Counted from the first letter of the stretch, positions 22,959-34,314 are shown. The stretch is DNA of 64,000 bases from Acanthococcus lagerstroemiae (GCA_031841125.1 CM063106.1:66700101-66764100); one strand, 5' to 3'. The notes: a model not told the origin generated them from the letters alone. Numbers and translations are program-made.

Positions 22959-24005
22959 TCAATCAGGTGCTCGAAGTGTTTCCATCGCATTAGCAACGAA
23001 CAATGATTTGCATCCTTTGGTCTTTAATTCGAGGTTACCCTCGGCCAGCTTTGGTACAAATTTTTGAAGGTTAGCCAATAATGGCATAACATATAAACCA
23101 TCGTCATATAAATCTGTTTCAAAGTCATAATTTGCTGGAATTATTTCATCAGCGTTCTGTAGCAAATGGTTCTGCCAGATAGCTCCAGGTATTGGGTTGT
23201 TTGTTTCAAAACGAACTGGCTGGACTGCAGGAGTCTCAGGGTTAGCGAGTGCCTCAACTATGGCTTGTAACTGTGTTAACCTGACACTCTCTGGGTGTGG
23301 TACAACCATATTGTCACGCATTCTACTCATAGCAATGCAAGGCGGGAAAGATTCTGTCACCGCTTCTAACAATCCCAATGGTGTTAATCATTTGACAAAT
23401 TGGAGTCGGAGCCATTGTCACGCTTTAATTGGAAGTAATCATCTCGGCGCTGATCCTTCCTGTATGGATCAATTCTTGAAATCACAGAGGTATTTGCATT
23501 TGTTGTCGGATTACTGCTATCTTAGCTTCAACATACCCGAGATAGAATTGGTACAATGCATAAATAGACGGCAAAGTAATTTCACAATAGTTGATGGCAG
23601 CGAAATAAGTGAGACACAGGTTAAATCCAACCCCACGTGTAGGAACGCTAAGCATATTAAAGTTTCGCATGCGGGGACTTCCAATACGTGATGCAGAATT
23701 TCATCTTCCTGCACACCAATGTTAAGCTTGTTCTTAATACAATCGGAATCAGCAGCTCGTGTTTTATGATTCTGACTTCGGCGAAATTGATTCATTCTTC
23801 GATCATTGTAACCTTTTTGTGTCTGACCACCACGTGAGTTGCGGCCTCCTCGTCCACGAGGGCTTGATGATTGCTGTTGATACAACAGTTCGTCCTCTTG
23901 CTGGCGGCTAGTGCCAGTACAATAATTCTGAAAACTTCTTGACATTGTAGAAGATTTATGCAGCTCAGAAATCCAAGGCGTTAAAATTGGTGAAAATGTT
24001 ATCAA
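22959..24005 (-). pseudogene. Possible endogenous RNA-virus capsid-like remnant
   Basis: Broken minus-strand frames: 24005-23517 begins MSRSFQNYC, then an arginine/glycine-rich basic stretch (SSPRGRGGRNSRGGQ), then changes frame near 23680. 23670-23482 holds GVGFNLCLTYFAAINYCEI. 23378-22959 holds NPIPGAIWQNHLLQNADEI. At least two frame changes and several stops interrupt it. The basic RG-rich start followed by a helical region resembles capsid proteins of partiti-like dsRNA viruses, which are known as old copies in insect genomes. No specific virus is asserted. It could instead be a decayed host gene. It is inactive as it stands. Confidence 0.35.
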
Positions 24006-24186
24006 TTTTGTTTATCCGCTCTCCTGTAAAATATACATTTTTGCGCTGAGGTCCCTTTCTTCCTATTAGTTCACAAATGCAACTTGTTTTTTTAACAGCT
24101 GTTTTCTCAAAAAGTTGTTTTTGGACCACAGGTACCTTTCTGTAGTCCAGGTCACATGTGTATAATAGTTGAAATAATAATAATAA

Positions 24187-24646
24187 CACTACTGAACAAC
24201 TATTTTGCACAACGCATTTCGACAGGTGATTCTGAGGTACTTTTTAACGCTGAACACGATACTGCGACCCATTTTTCTCTATCACGTCACAATTCGGAGT
24301 TCTGAACGACTGAAATTCATTTACATTTTGTTTTTGCAGTGGAAAAGCGGTACCACTGACTGATATTATCAGTGTTATCAGACCACTATAACAGAAAATA
24401 AACCGACGGAATACACACCACTACACACAACCTAAACACACAACAACACGAATCAGTATGACCACATTCAGTTCCTAAACCTCTTTTTGAACACATTTAG
24501 TTGAAATTTTTGTAGTTTTTGATCAGAAAAACTAGATGTGATAGAGAAAAACGGCCAACGGCACTGTATTCAGCGTTGAAAAGTATTCCTGAATCACCAC
24601 CTTAAATGCGTTGTTCAAACGAAAAATTTCATTTTGTTCAGTAGTG
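24187..24646. mobile_element. MITE with ~110 bp TIRs
   Basis: Inverted ends start CACTACTGAACAA and match over roughly 100 bases on each side (24187-24290 and 24540-24646, including TTTTTCTCTATCAC). The flanks are TAATAA on both sides (24181-24186, 24647-24652). The 460-bp element carries no gene. Superfamily is uncertain: the duplication could be 6 bp or a TA inside it. Confidence 0.8.
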
Positions 24647-24881
24647 TAATAATGTTTTTATTCCTACGTTGTAATTTTTGATATTATCTCCCAATGACAT
24701 ATGTGGCACGTGTCTAGCTGTTATGCGCAAATTGTACAGCATTGGTGTCCACAATATTGTAGAGTAAAGTCTGTTATTAGGATCGCTTGTCTGGTTATTA
24801 GTCAAGTGCTGAAGAACTAGAACTAATTCGAATCTTTTTCTTGGTATATGTATAATATCTCACGTGAGTGAGATAAGAATT

Positions 24882-27116
24882 GAGTGCGGGCAATGTAAAA
24901 GGGCGTAAGTATTCAGACCAAGTTTTGAGATACGCGTCCTTGAAGTTAGAAAAGGGAATAGTGAACGTTTCACTGCCACTGCGAGGTGCGGGTGAATGTG
25001 CGGTGGAAGGAGCAATCTTCCCCTCTCCGAAAATCCGGTACACCGCTCTGTGCCATTAAATCTCTCCTTTGCCGAATTGTTGAATGTGGGTGTACTTACG
25101 CCCTTTTCATTTGCCCAGAAATCCAGAGCGGAATACCTGTTAAAAAAGTATATTGAGTTGACGTAAAACACGAAAAAACATGTAGGAACACAGTGTACGC
25201 TTCATGTTTATTATAATATACGTGTACTATACGGCTAGGACGCTACAATGAGACTTCTACGTAAGGATCGTCGATGCGAGCGAGGAATGTACGGCATGAG
25301 GTCCAACACATCCTGATGCTCAGCGCGTGAGAGTTTTCCTTGGAATGCGTGGAAGTGAAAACTGCGGCATAGGTTGGCGATTGGGTTTCCGGAATGAAAA
25401 AATGTTCCATATACCACTGTACGAACACGAGGTGAGCACGGCTTTATCTGGTCTATACTTCAGACGACAGTAGGTTTTTAACTTGAAAGGCGACCGTCGA
25501 CAGTGTCTCGCCTTGATTGACAAATATATGCTGCTGAGGTACTCTGTCCAGTCTCGCACTTTTGCTTTCCCTACTTCGAAGGGGTTTCTTTTGCGAGATG
25601 TTTTAATAAGTTGAACGTACTTTTCGCGCGTATATATATTCTCGAACCTCCGGACCTGTCTCCGAATTAATGCGAAATTCCTGTCGGCTACACAATATGA
25701 GTGACCCCTCACGGGAAAGATCTGCTCGACAGTGATATTGAACGTTTCAGAGATCTACAGACAGAACTGAGTTAGAAGACCGTTTTTATTCTGTCCAGGT
25801 GCAGAATCCGACAGTAAAGTAATGTGCGTAGTCTCAGGTCAAATGAACGTTGAGATGGCATCATACAGGAGTGACGCAACACTGTTCGCGCCTTTCCGCG
25901 ATTCCGTTTCTAAAAAGTGGTACATGCGCGATCGGTTGTCATTATGTAGATGTACATTGAACACAAAAAGCCATAGGAGCCTTTTGTAAAACTGGGCGTT
26001 AGCGTTCAAAGCCGGTAGTGGAAAATTTTGGTTGTAGTCGAACTCGATCAGTAGGTGTTGATATCTACCCTTTGTGCTTTTAATGCGTTCCTCCATCAGT
26101 TGGTGATACGCTCGCACTTTCGCCCGATGTAGCATGTAAAGCGTTTTACAAGGATGGTTCGGTCTCACATTCAACTTGATTTCACATTGGGTGCAGTAAT
26201 TGCACACATCAATTCTGGGTTTTCGCAGAGCAAAGCCACTTTTCCGGAAAAATTTATCGTACAAACGACGTGACATCTTCAGCGCCGTACCTGTCTTTGT
26301 CCGATCAACCGTTTGAAAGCTAGCGAATAAACTCCTCTGCCTCAGCATTGTTTTCAGTAGGTACTTCAATTTGGATTTTGTGTAGTGAGACTCGACGTGT
26401 GGAATGGACGATAAGTGTTCCCGTGCTAAGTTCCACGTTTCTTGAGGAATGGCTCAACGGCATGCTGCAACACCTCTGTTCTCTTTGAAATCAATAACTC
26501 CGTCCACCTTCTTTTGTTTGATAACTCGTAAACGTTTATCGGATATTTCGTATACATGTAGGAAGAACTTCTTACAGACCTCAATGTTCAAGATATCATA
26601 TCCGATGGAATATATCCATGTGTACGCGCGATTTTTGGTTACCACAGCATCTTTCAGCCGAGAAGGTTCTTTGTGCTTCAGCAAACCTGCTAGGTGCACG
26701 TCTTGACTCACTTTTGTGGTTTGTCTAAATCTTTCCCGAACTTCTACGAGTGCTGCTTTGGTGAATTTTGTATCACATCGACATCGGTACCAGCTGGTCA
26801 TGATGTTGATATTAGGCACAAATGATGCATTAAAAGTATTTATTAAAACACTGGTCGAAAATTAGGAGGGAACCTGATCAACTGATCAACAAGTGGCAAT
26901 TAACTAGAAGGATCAACAATACTAAATTTACTGATAAACGCATGGACCTTCCAAATGGGTGGATCGCGGACGAAAAAACGTGTATATCTCAAAAACTATG
27001 GTAGATAGTGTTGTGAAATTTTGAACGTATGTAAAGAAAGCATCAAGGAATCGGAATCCGTCATGGCCCGAAAAGGGCGTAAATGTCACTTACGCACTTT
27101 TATATTGCCCGCACTC
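24882..27116 (-). mobile_element. DNA transposon with TIRs carrying a DUF7869-type gene
   Basis: The left end GAGTGCGGGCAATGTAAAAG continues GGCGTAAGT; the right end, inverted, reads GAGTGCGGGCAATATAAAAG then TGCGTAAGT. These are about 30-bp inverted repeats with two mismatches. AATT lies just outside both ends (24878-24881 and 27117-27120), consistent with a 4-bp target duplication. An extra inverted copy of the inner end motif sits near 25095-25117, and the right end has an internal GGGCGTAA/TTACGC palindrome. The only coding content is the broken gene at 25320-26819. Confidence 0.8.
25320..26819 (-). pseudogene. DUF7869-type putative transposase (copy A)
   Basis: Three broken minus-strand pieces lie inside the inverted repeats. 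26819-26454 is the N-terminal region (EVRERFRQTTKVSQDVHLAG, IEVCKKFFLHVYEISDKRL). 26369-25839 has a C-x-x-C pair (CNYCTQCE), then LIEFDYNQNFPLPAL, FYKRLLWLFVFNVH and RKGANSVASLLYD. Between the pieces, LSDSAPGQNKNG is readable near 25780. 25712-25320 starts with RGHSYCVADRNFALI. The family is common in insects, cnidarians and echinoderms and is annotated as a domain of unknown function (DUF7869, name from memory). The D-x-x-Q, D-x-x-x-GQNKN and GHS-x-x-x-x-D boxes look like RNase H-fold catalytic acids; that role is inference. Stops and frameshifts make this copy inactive. Confidence 0.65.
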
Positions 27117-27121
27117 AATTC

Positions 27122-28252
27122 AAAACAAGAGAGGAAGAATGAGTTTTTATTTGAAACTAATTCTAAAAACAAGCTCGTTTTGTGGAGCTGAAAGCGAGAA
27201 AAAGTTGAGGTAAAAGCGAGAGGTTGTAGTCGGTAAGAGCAACGGAAATACAACTGTTCATTTTCCAACAGAAATCCTCAACATTTCAGCACACTATCAA
27301 AAAAAGAAAAAATAATTATGTACAAGGTGGTGAGTATGCAGCAGTTATATATGCAAACATACATGCAAGTATTCTAGTTGGGTAATATGTAATCAAGTCC
27401 ACTTTATACTGTTCTCACCAATTCCCTCTTTTCTCAGGCAAACAGGGAGTAACACTTTATTTACTTTCTGGGCATACAACACAAAAATTGTACATTTAAT
27501 TTTATACAGTGACATTCATGAATAACTGTAAGACGACTTCTGAATTTTCGCACTCGCCGTATGCTTAAAAAAGGACGAAAGTGAAATACCTAATTTCATT
27601 AGATATTTCAGCACACTTAAATTAGGCGCTGATCTAGAAGAAAATTTCAGACTGGGTTAGAAAAAAACTTTCTAGAATACTAGAAATATAAACAAACCAC
27701 TTTTGTGCTAATTTATGAGCTTTATAAAAAATTTCAGGTGAGGTTAAGTCCACCCCCTTATACCACGCATGCACTTCCTGAGCGTAGGTTATTCACTTAG
27801 GGTGCTCCAAAATGTAATTCTATCCATGTGATGAATGTAACAAATTTTGCCATCTTCTATCCAGTCACTTCAGTTATGGACTTTGAATACCCCCCCTCCC
27901 CCTGAAAAACATAATGCAACTGAACTGTGAAGCATCACAACTAAAGATGCTACAATATATAAAATTCTGTAGAACATGTAAGCAGCATTATTTTTTAGAT
28001 CTAAGAAAAAGGAATTGTATCATTGCTGTGTTGGTTAGGTTCAAAAAGGCAGCAGGTTTTTATGATGTGCTGAATAGCACTTTGAAGAGGTGGTGGCAGG
28101 GTAGTGGCAATCCTTAAACATTAAAACTAAGACGCTAAAGAAAATTTTAAAAGCCCGTTTCCAACATAAAACTGAAGTTCATCCTGGAGGTACAGCACCT
28201 GAACTTCTATAAACATTATGTCACCTTAAGTTACTAATATCAGTATGCTTAC
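27122..28252. other. Noncoding stretch with a dispersed repeat
   Basis: The only structure seen is the copy at 27187-27240 of a sequence that recurs at 45627-45690. Plus-strand frame 27914-28117 is unrecognised. Confidence 0.45.
27187..27240 (+). repeat. Dispersed ~60 bp repeat (other copy near 45627)
   Basis: GCTGAAAGCGAGAAAAAG, GGTAAAAGCGAGAGGTT and TAGTCGGTA occur in the same order and spacing here and at about 45627-45690, in the same orientation, with a few substitutions. Sequence diverges outside this block. The family is unknown. Confidence 0.7.
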
Positions 28253-28556
28253 TTGCTTGAATTAGGACCGGGACAATGTTTTGTTTGTTCAACTAATTGG
28301 ACAAGTTCATTGAACTGTTGCATGCTGTTAATGTACTCATATCCACAAAAACCTGTTTGTACATGTCCCAGAAGCACCTATAAACAGAAATGGAAAAAGT
28401 AGTACTTACAGAACATGAAAAGGCACAACTTGAAAAACTACTTTCACCAAACTTGTGTACCTGCACTTTCAACTGTGAACTGAGCTTAATTGCTTTGACA
28501 GAATCAAGAGGAAAATCTGATTCATCTTTCCAGGCGCATTGTAAAATCACAAACAA
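28253..28556 (-). CDS. Two-exon gene fragment, unknown function
   Basis: Not recognised. Frame 28556-28461 (WKDESDFPLDSVKAIKLSSQ) ends at a good 5' splice site, CAG|GTAC. A matching 3' site at 28378 (TTTCTGTTTATAG) opens a phase-compatible exon, 28377-28253, encoding VQTGFCGYEYINSMQQFNEL and KHCPGPNSS. That exon ends at a second good donor, GTAAGC. Two sites in phase support real splicing, but the first and last exons were not located. Neighbouring frames are transposon-derived, so this may be part of an element too. Confidence 0.4.
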
Positions 28557-28587
28557 AATTCAATAATTATTTGACTATGCAGTTATT

Positions 28588-29350
28588 AAAATGACTAGGC
28601 TTTTAATAAAATGCCGAACATTAACTAGGCAAATTGTACAAAATGAAATATTCTGATGAAATTAAATAAATTAAAATTAATCTGAATGAGATGAGTAGGT
28701 TAAAACACTGACGGATTATTGTACATTCATCTCTAAAATGAAATCCATTTATTAGTACAAGATGAGGTGTTATGGCATTTACTATTGCATAGAACGCTTT
28801 TTTGACGACACGAACAGGCGTTTGTGGTACATGCCTTGCTACAGTTACAACGTTTGAAGCCTTGTCACAGAAAGTACCGTCATCATTAATTGTTCATATT
28901 TCTCTTTTGTCAAAATCACACTTTTTGGATTCGCACTTCGTTCTAAAAGTTTAGCATTAAAGATTTCACGTCTACTAGACATCTTCACTGTAGTGACGAA
29001 ACAAGATATGTAGGGCCTGTGGAAGGCTTAAAGGTTAAGCAAAATAGAAAAAAATAAGCAACAAAAAGATCGCACCAAAAATTATATTCGAAAGCTTAAC
29101 CAAATTGTAACTAAAATTATGAAAATATGTATATCGAGTGGACGAGTGAAAAATAGGTATCGGCAGGCAAAATCAGATAAGAAAGAACTAGAATGGGGGG
29201 TGCAATAAGGTAGAAACGAATGAACATTTCACAACCTGCCTAACTGTGTTGCAGCATTTCATTAATTGACTAGTCCTTTTATTAAATGACGTATAGTTCA
29301 CAGCGCATTCGTCATTTAATCAAATGCCTAGTCATTTAATTAAATGCTAG
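28588..29350. mobile_element. Deletion derivative of a Ginger/KRBA2-like element
   Basis: ATGACTAGGC with TTTAATAAAATGC at 28588 is matched, inverted, by ATTTAATCAAATGCCTAGTC near 29315-29335. Further CATTTAATTAAATG-type motifs lie at 29270-29350. The enclosed coding sequence at 28740-28982 joins an N-terminal and a C-terminal piece with the middle missing. Ends and target duplication are not exact. Confidence 0.45.
28740..28982 (-). pseudogene. KRBA2/Ginger-like protein: N and C ends, core missing
   Basis: The minus-strand start at 28982 reads MSSRREIFNAKLLERSANP then VILTKEKYEQL, the N terminus of the integrase-like KRBA2/Ginger group. In another frame about 100 bases later comes CNCSKACTTNACSCRQKSV then CNSKCHNTSSCTNK, the cysteine-rich C-terminal tail. 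The integrase core (several hundred residues) that normally lies between is absent. This looks like an internal-deletion derivative that keeps both ends. Confidence 0.55.
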
Positions 29351-29420
29351 TTTTTACAATTTGCCGGTAACATATATACAATGCAGTCATTTTTAGTAGA
29401 ACTAGTTTTGTCCATTGTGG

Positions 29421-30423
29421 TCAATCCATTGTAGAAATCAACAGTTTGTTGAACAGTGTGCTTTTTCCAAAAACATCAGAGTGCAATGAATGATGATTGG
29501 CACCTAGTGTAGTTAAATTGATCGAACTTTTGTCTAGTGTACTCAAATCAATCGAATTGTGAATCCCCTGGTTCCTCTTACTAGTACTCTGCAACATATT
29601 AACAGACAATGAATTGTCAAAGCTAGGAAAAACAGAATCGCAAAATGTTGACACCAAGTCTGTAGCATATGAAACACATTGTTTTGTTTGAGGGAGATCA
29701 ATTCCACAACTAGCTCCACTTGTATGCTCTGGCCATGTTGCATGCAATAATTTGTTGTTTTCCACATCACTCAGTAATAGTTGAGTATCTTGGCTATTAG
29801 AAGTTGGACTGCTGCAATCAGGTGTAGAGATCAAAGTAGAAGTGCAGGGAGAAATGGGCAAATCAGTGCACACAGATCCACTACATAGTGTAGAAGAGTA
29901 AGATAACTTAGCTGTTTTCTTTCTATTCACAACAACCATTTTTGAGGAATCGGCATCACACTTTTTCGGACTTTTCCGTTTCACCAACCATACGGATAAA
30001 TAAGGAGGCCAGTCTGGAAACTTGCTTGATAGAGCTTCAGGGAACAGTCTTAGTTTCATTCTCTTCAACTGCACTACAGTTCCATCAGGAAGAAAGGTTT
30101 TGTCGGCATAATAGCGGCCAATGAAGTGCTCTTCAAAGTGCATTTCGCATATAAAATCCTTCAGAGACAGAGTTTTGTCTAAAAAAGAAACTGCCTGTTG
30201 TCATTTACTCATCATTATGGAATCCTACAATTGGAATTGATAGACATAAATAATCTTGATAAATGAATGGTATTCACATAGGTATGTATTCAGCAAAAGA
30301 AAATATAACTACACTAAACTTTGGTACCCAAAATAATGATGCATTTCGAATATTCTGCTCTGCATTCTTCTTTTGTTTACCGTCATAACCCGTTTGATAG
30401 TGTGGTACAAAACACTTAGGCAT
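29421..30423 (-). CDS. THAP-domain protein, two exons
   Basis: THAP domains are zinc-dependent DNA-binding modules found in P-like and Kolobok-type transposases and in host regulators. The first part reads MPKCFVPHYQTGYDGKQKK and RNASLFWVP from 30423; the second starts after a good 3' splice site near 30182 (CTTTTTTTAG) with DFICEMHFEEHFIGRYY and LKRMKLRLFPEALSSKFPDW. C-x-x-x-H and F-P spacing fit the THAP C2CH plan. The usual second cysteine near the N terminus is a tyrosine (PHY), which should weaken zinc binding. The 5' splice site near 30310 is not canonical. Beyond the domain the frame to 29421 is Ser/Thr-rich, with no catalytic domain. It could be a transposon remnant or a co-opted gene. 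Confidence 0.55.
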
Positions 30424-30850
30424 AACTACTTAATGAGAGCACAGCAGTAATGAATTGATAATAAGCAACATAAAATATAATAATAGCAAAAATTAAAAGA
30501 AAATGAGAACTGAATTCACACTTCACACATACACTGAAAGTCAGATATCATTACTGTAATCCAGCTTTTTAATATCAACTGCTTACTGATACTAATCTCT
30601 TGTTTTCATTGGTTAAAAAAGCAAGCGGCAAATTCGAATGATGGCGTCCACAATACCCTAAACTTCAACATCCTATTAATTATTATTAGTAGAGTGTATT
30701 ATGCATACTCCATGTATTTTCAGCCAAAAAGATTTTATTAACAAGGGCATCTTTAACCAAATATGTACAAATAATAACCACTTCCAATATTAATATCTCC
30801 CGCCATAAGGACTAATGTTCAATTCAGGAAGTTTCAATATTACAGCGCCC

Positions 30851-31559
30851 TCACGCAGTGTGTTTGCAAATCAATTGACCCAAACATGCGATAACGGGTA
30901 CTGTTTCTACTTCCTCTTGTTCTAGGTTACTGTAGATACCAGCTAAGGCACGTTGAAAGGTGGTTGGGGCCGTTTTTAAACCAAAAGGCATTGATTGCCA
31001 CTTGTAGTGTCCATTCTGGGTAATAAACACAGTATTTGGATGGTCGGTGGGGTTAACTAAGATTGACCAAAAAGCTGCATTTATATACAACGCCAAATAC
31101 CACAAGCAGCCTTCACTTTTCATGATAATTTCGTCAATTAAAGGAAACGGCTGATTTTTGGGAATAACAATCTTATTCAATTCCCAATAATTGACACACA
31201 TACGTGTTTTTTCCTTAACTGGGCCTGAACCAACTTTTTTATATTAGCATTGTAACGGGCAATGCGTACGGCGACTAACTTTTGGTAATTATATTATTTT
31301 TTTAAACTTTGTTAACTTGGCAATCTGTCTCCACTTGATCATTGTATGTACAATGGTAGGGTTTCTTTGCCACAAACTGGTTTGATAATAATTCAATTTT
31401 ATATTCAAAATTTGTTCCATTACCCACATTGAAATCATGCTTAGCAAAAACATGACAATTATTGAGGATGAACTGTTTAATTATATGTGTACGTGCATGA
31501 GAAAAGGGGGCACTTTGTTGATATAGAGTTGAGAATAAGCAAGTAAAGAAGAGTGACAT
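30851..31559 (-). pseudogene. Ty3/Gypsy reverse transcriptase, 5' part
   Basis: Frame 31559-31302 has CHVFAKHDFNVGNG and KIELLSNQF with KKPYHCTY, the segment just before RT in Gypsy polyproteins. Frame 31201-30851 has CVNYWELNKIVIPKNQPFPL, FITQNGHYKWQSMPFGLKTA and PTTFQRALAGI. The first catalytic Asp position appears lost (LYINAAFWSI where LD-x-x-x-A-F is usual). The Y-x-DD box lies beyond the break. RT, RNase H and integrase remainder are absent. Confidence 0.75.
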
Positions 31560-31870
31560 ACCTACCTATCAAATGAGACCTTTCCCAGCACGTTAACTCC
31601 AAAAACGGGTGAGATATAGCACTTTAAAGTTAGAAAATTAGAAAACCTAATTTTGAGAAAAACGTGTTCAAAGTTTTGCTAGTTTTTTGTGTAAGTTCTT
31701 CATCTTTTATGAGCACATAATGGAGTACAACTCTCAAGTCAGTATAAGGTGAAGCCCAGAGGGCAAAGAAGAGTGAAATACTAACCAAATGAGACCTTTC
31801 CCAGTGTCTTAACTTCAAAAACTGCTAAGATACACAGGTTTGAAGTTAGAAAGTCAGAGAACCTACTGCC
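31549..31870. repeat. Direct repeat, ~100 bp units 216 bp apart
   Basis: AATGAGACCTTTCCCAG occurs at about 31573 and 31789, each preceded by AAGAAGAGTGA and followed by TTAACT-CAAAAAC and AAGTTAGAAA blocks. Two copies only. Confidence 0.7.
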
Positions 31871-31948
31871 AAAAAAATGACTAGAAATTCTTTATCATAT
31901 TCAGCATATATATTTACATTAATTAGCTCGTATATTTACATTCATTAC

Positions 31949-33414
31949 TTACTTTGGATTGGGACATAATATATCTTGAAATTTTTTGGCCACAAATGGC
32001 CAGATCTTGGAGTAAAGGTACTGTTTATGGTCTTTGGGTAGACCCGGTACTGGCAGACAAGCTTGTAGATGCATAAATGGCTTAGACACAGGAAAAATAC
32101 AGGTTTCATTGGTATAACTTGCTTCAAATTCATGGAACTGCAGGAATCCTGGCCTCTCCATTGATGTTACAAAATGATGATGGTATTTTGTAAGTCCCAG
32201 AATCATTTTAGCCTTACGATTCCCAAAATAGTCGCTCCAGTTGTAAATAGGAATGAAGCTATCACCAACTTTGCTGTCTACAAGAACTGGTATGATCAAG
32301 TTGGAGCTGGATGTAGATTCCAAGGCGATCCTGGCAACATCTTTAACTGTGTCTATATGTGAAACACTAATTTTTTTTTTTGAAGAGCCCAAAATACAAA
32401 TCAGGGGCGAATTTTGTATGACCAGCTGGCATAAACAATAGTTGGAACTGTTCCACTCGCTTAGTGCAGACAGTCCATGCTGCGTACTGCATCATGAAAT
32501 GGTTTTTGTTTTGACCAACACAATTATCTGTGTGGCACACCACAAACTTTTGCCCACACCCAAACATCCCCAGACAATGATGGAGCAGCGATTGTGTTTG
32601 CCCCTTTTCCTGTTGAACAAGCTTCTGGTATGATACACAAAATGAATTTGCGCAGAGATTCGATCGTAACTGTAACCTGCAAGGAAGTAAATCGAGCCCA
32701 CTTGTTGCAAATTGTGAGGTAAGAAGATTTGCTGGGCATAATCAAAAGAAAAGTGAAGCATGCCGTCCCAAGAACACAGGGCACATACATGATGTATTGT
32801 GTGTGACAATACTGCAGCTGTGAGCAAGTCTTTTGATGCTTGAATTGTATTGTGGTAATATTGGCGTTCCCGCTCAACAAGATTAAGGTGGTGCATTGAT
32901 TCAGTTATAAGAGCTTGTTTTACGTTTTCTGGCAATGCAGCCAATCGTCCTAATGCCATCACTGACTTTTGACAGATTGTGCAAAGATCACTCCGCAGTT
33001 TTTGAATTACTACGTTTGAACAGAATTCATACCAGATCATGTACCACAAATGTAGACTAATTTCATCAGACTTGGTGCTTACATACTTATCTTAGACTTT
33101 TTTTTTTGTCATTGCGGATGGTAGTAAAAGCAGATTTGGATTCGTACGATAGCCTGGAAGCCGACCAGGCAGTACAAGCCCATTTTGTTGCCCAAAATTC
33201 AAAATGAACTGCACAACCTTTTTTCGCTTCTCCAGAGGAAACGCCCGCGCATGTGAAGTACTGACCACATTGCCTCGTGAACACCTTCCTTTCAGAAAGC
33301 TTTCTTCGTATTATTTAAACGCTTTTTACCAAGGCCATACCCAAACTGAAATAGTTCTTTACAGACAACAATCCCGCAGAAATGGTACTTGGTACAGGCG
33401 GTCTTACAATCTTT
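31949..33414 (-). pseudogene. DUF7869-type putative transposase (copy B)
   Basis: Consecutive broken minus-strand pieces, read from 33414 down. Near 33170-33100: LPGRLPGYRTNPNLLLLPS. Frame 33049-32492: RSDLCTICQKSV, then FSFDYAQQIFLPHN with a BLOCK-like LQQVGSIYF. Frame 32567-32367: VVCHTDNCVGQNKNHFMMQY and FMPAGHTKFAPDLYFGLFKK. Frame 32392-31949: C-terminal region with GLTKYHHHF and KPFMHLQACLP. Order and motifs match the large DUF7869-type family, in a lineage distinct from copy A. At least three frame changes make it inactive. An LTR begins at 33415, exactly where the N-terminal part is cut off. Confidence 0.7.
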
Positions 33415-34314
33415 TGTGGTAACCGACGGAAAGACTCCTGTGAGGTGATAGGATAGCCCGGTTTGGTTGATGGAACCACGAACACCACGTGTAGCTCTCG
33501 ACTAGCTCAATGAGATCTACAGGGACTAGAAAAGGCACTTAGGGACTTACGTGATCGACTGCGCTGACGGTTGCGAGGTAACTCAAAGTTTGGGAAGAGT
33601 TCTGCTCACCGAGTACCTCGAGTACCAGGTCCTACTCTGACATGTAGGTAAGCAGGAAGGACGCGGATACGAGAATAACGAAGACACACAAACACAGAGA
33701 CTAATATGACAACGTTATTTACTCGGGAAGAACTTTAAACTAGATGGTGACGACGCAGGAACAAAAAATACAAACTCCGATGATGGATTCCGGACAACAC
33801 GAGCGGGGATATACGCTTGGTGGAGTCACGTTCTGATGTCGGTCAGAAACGGAGTAGCACTCGCGGAATTTATCGAAAGTTTGTAAGATGGTTCGCGACG
33901 AGAACCGTAGGAACTCTAACTCAAAACTCGAATTAATGCCAATGTGGCTCGCAACTGTCCTGAGAACTCCAAAAACTCTACAATTTGAAAAACGTGGCGA
34001 AAAAGTTGACCGAGGAACATCGAGTGGGTCTTTACGCTCTCACTTCCAAAACGCGAGTCCCCGCTGCGGCTATTTCTCCGATGGTCATCGGTGATTTACC
34101 CCCTCCCTTAGACAGGTCATGGAAGTCACGGAAAAGTGGAAAAGTCGACGATGTCGAAAAAAAGCACACAGACAGGTATTAACAGGAAACAACACATAGG
34201 AACAGGAACGAACATATGAGGATGAATGAGAGAAAAGGTAATCTATATTGTATCACTCGAGAGAATCGATACGATGCCTTGACCATTCGGAACTAGCGTA
34301 GCTGGGTTACCACA
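33415..34314 (-). mobile_element. LTR of a Ty3/Gypsy element, 900 bp
   Basis: The segment starts TGTGGTAACC and ends GGTTACCACA, a perfect 10-bp inverted TG...CA terminus as in LTRs. It lies on the 3' side of the minus-strand integrase at 36018-37367. On the minus strand it contains AGTAAATAACGTTGTCA, a plausible RNA-start/polyadenylation zone. A matching 5' LTR was not found in this window, so the element is incomplete. It is inserted in or next to copy B of the DUF7869-type gene. Confidence 0.7.
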
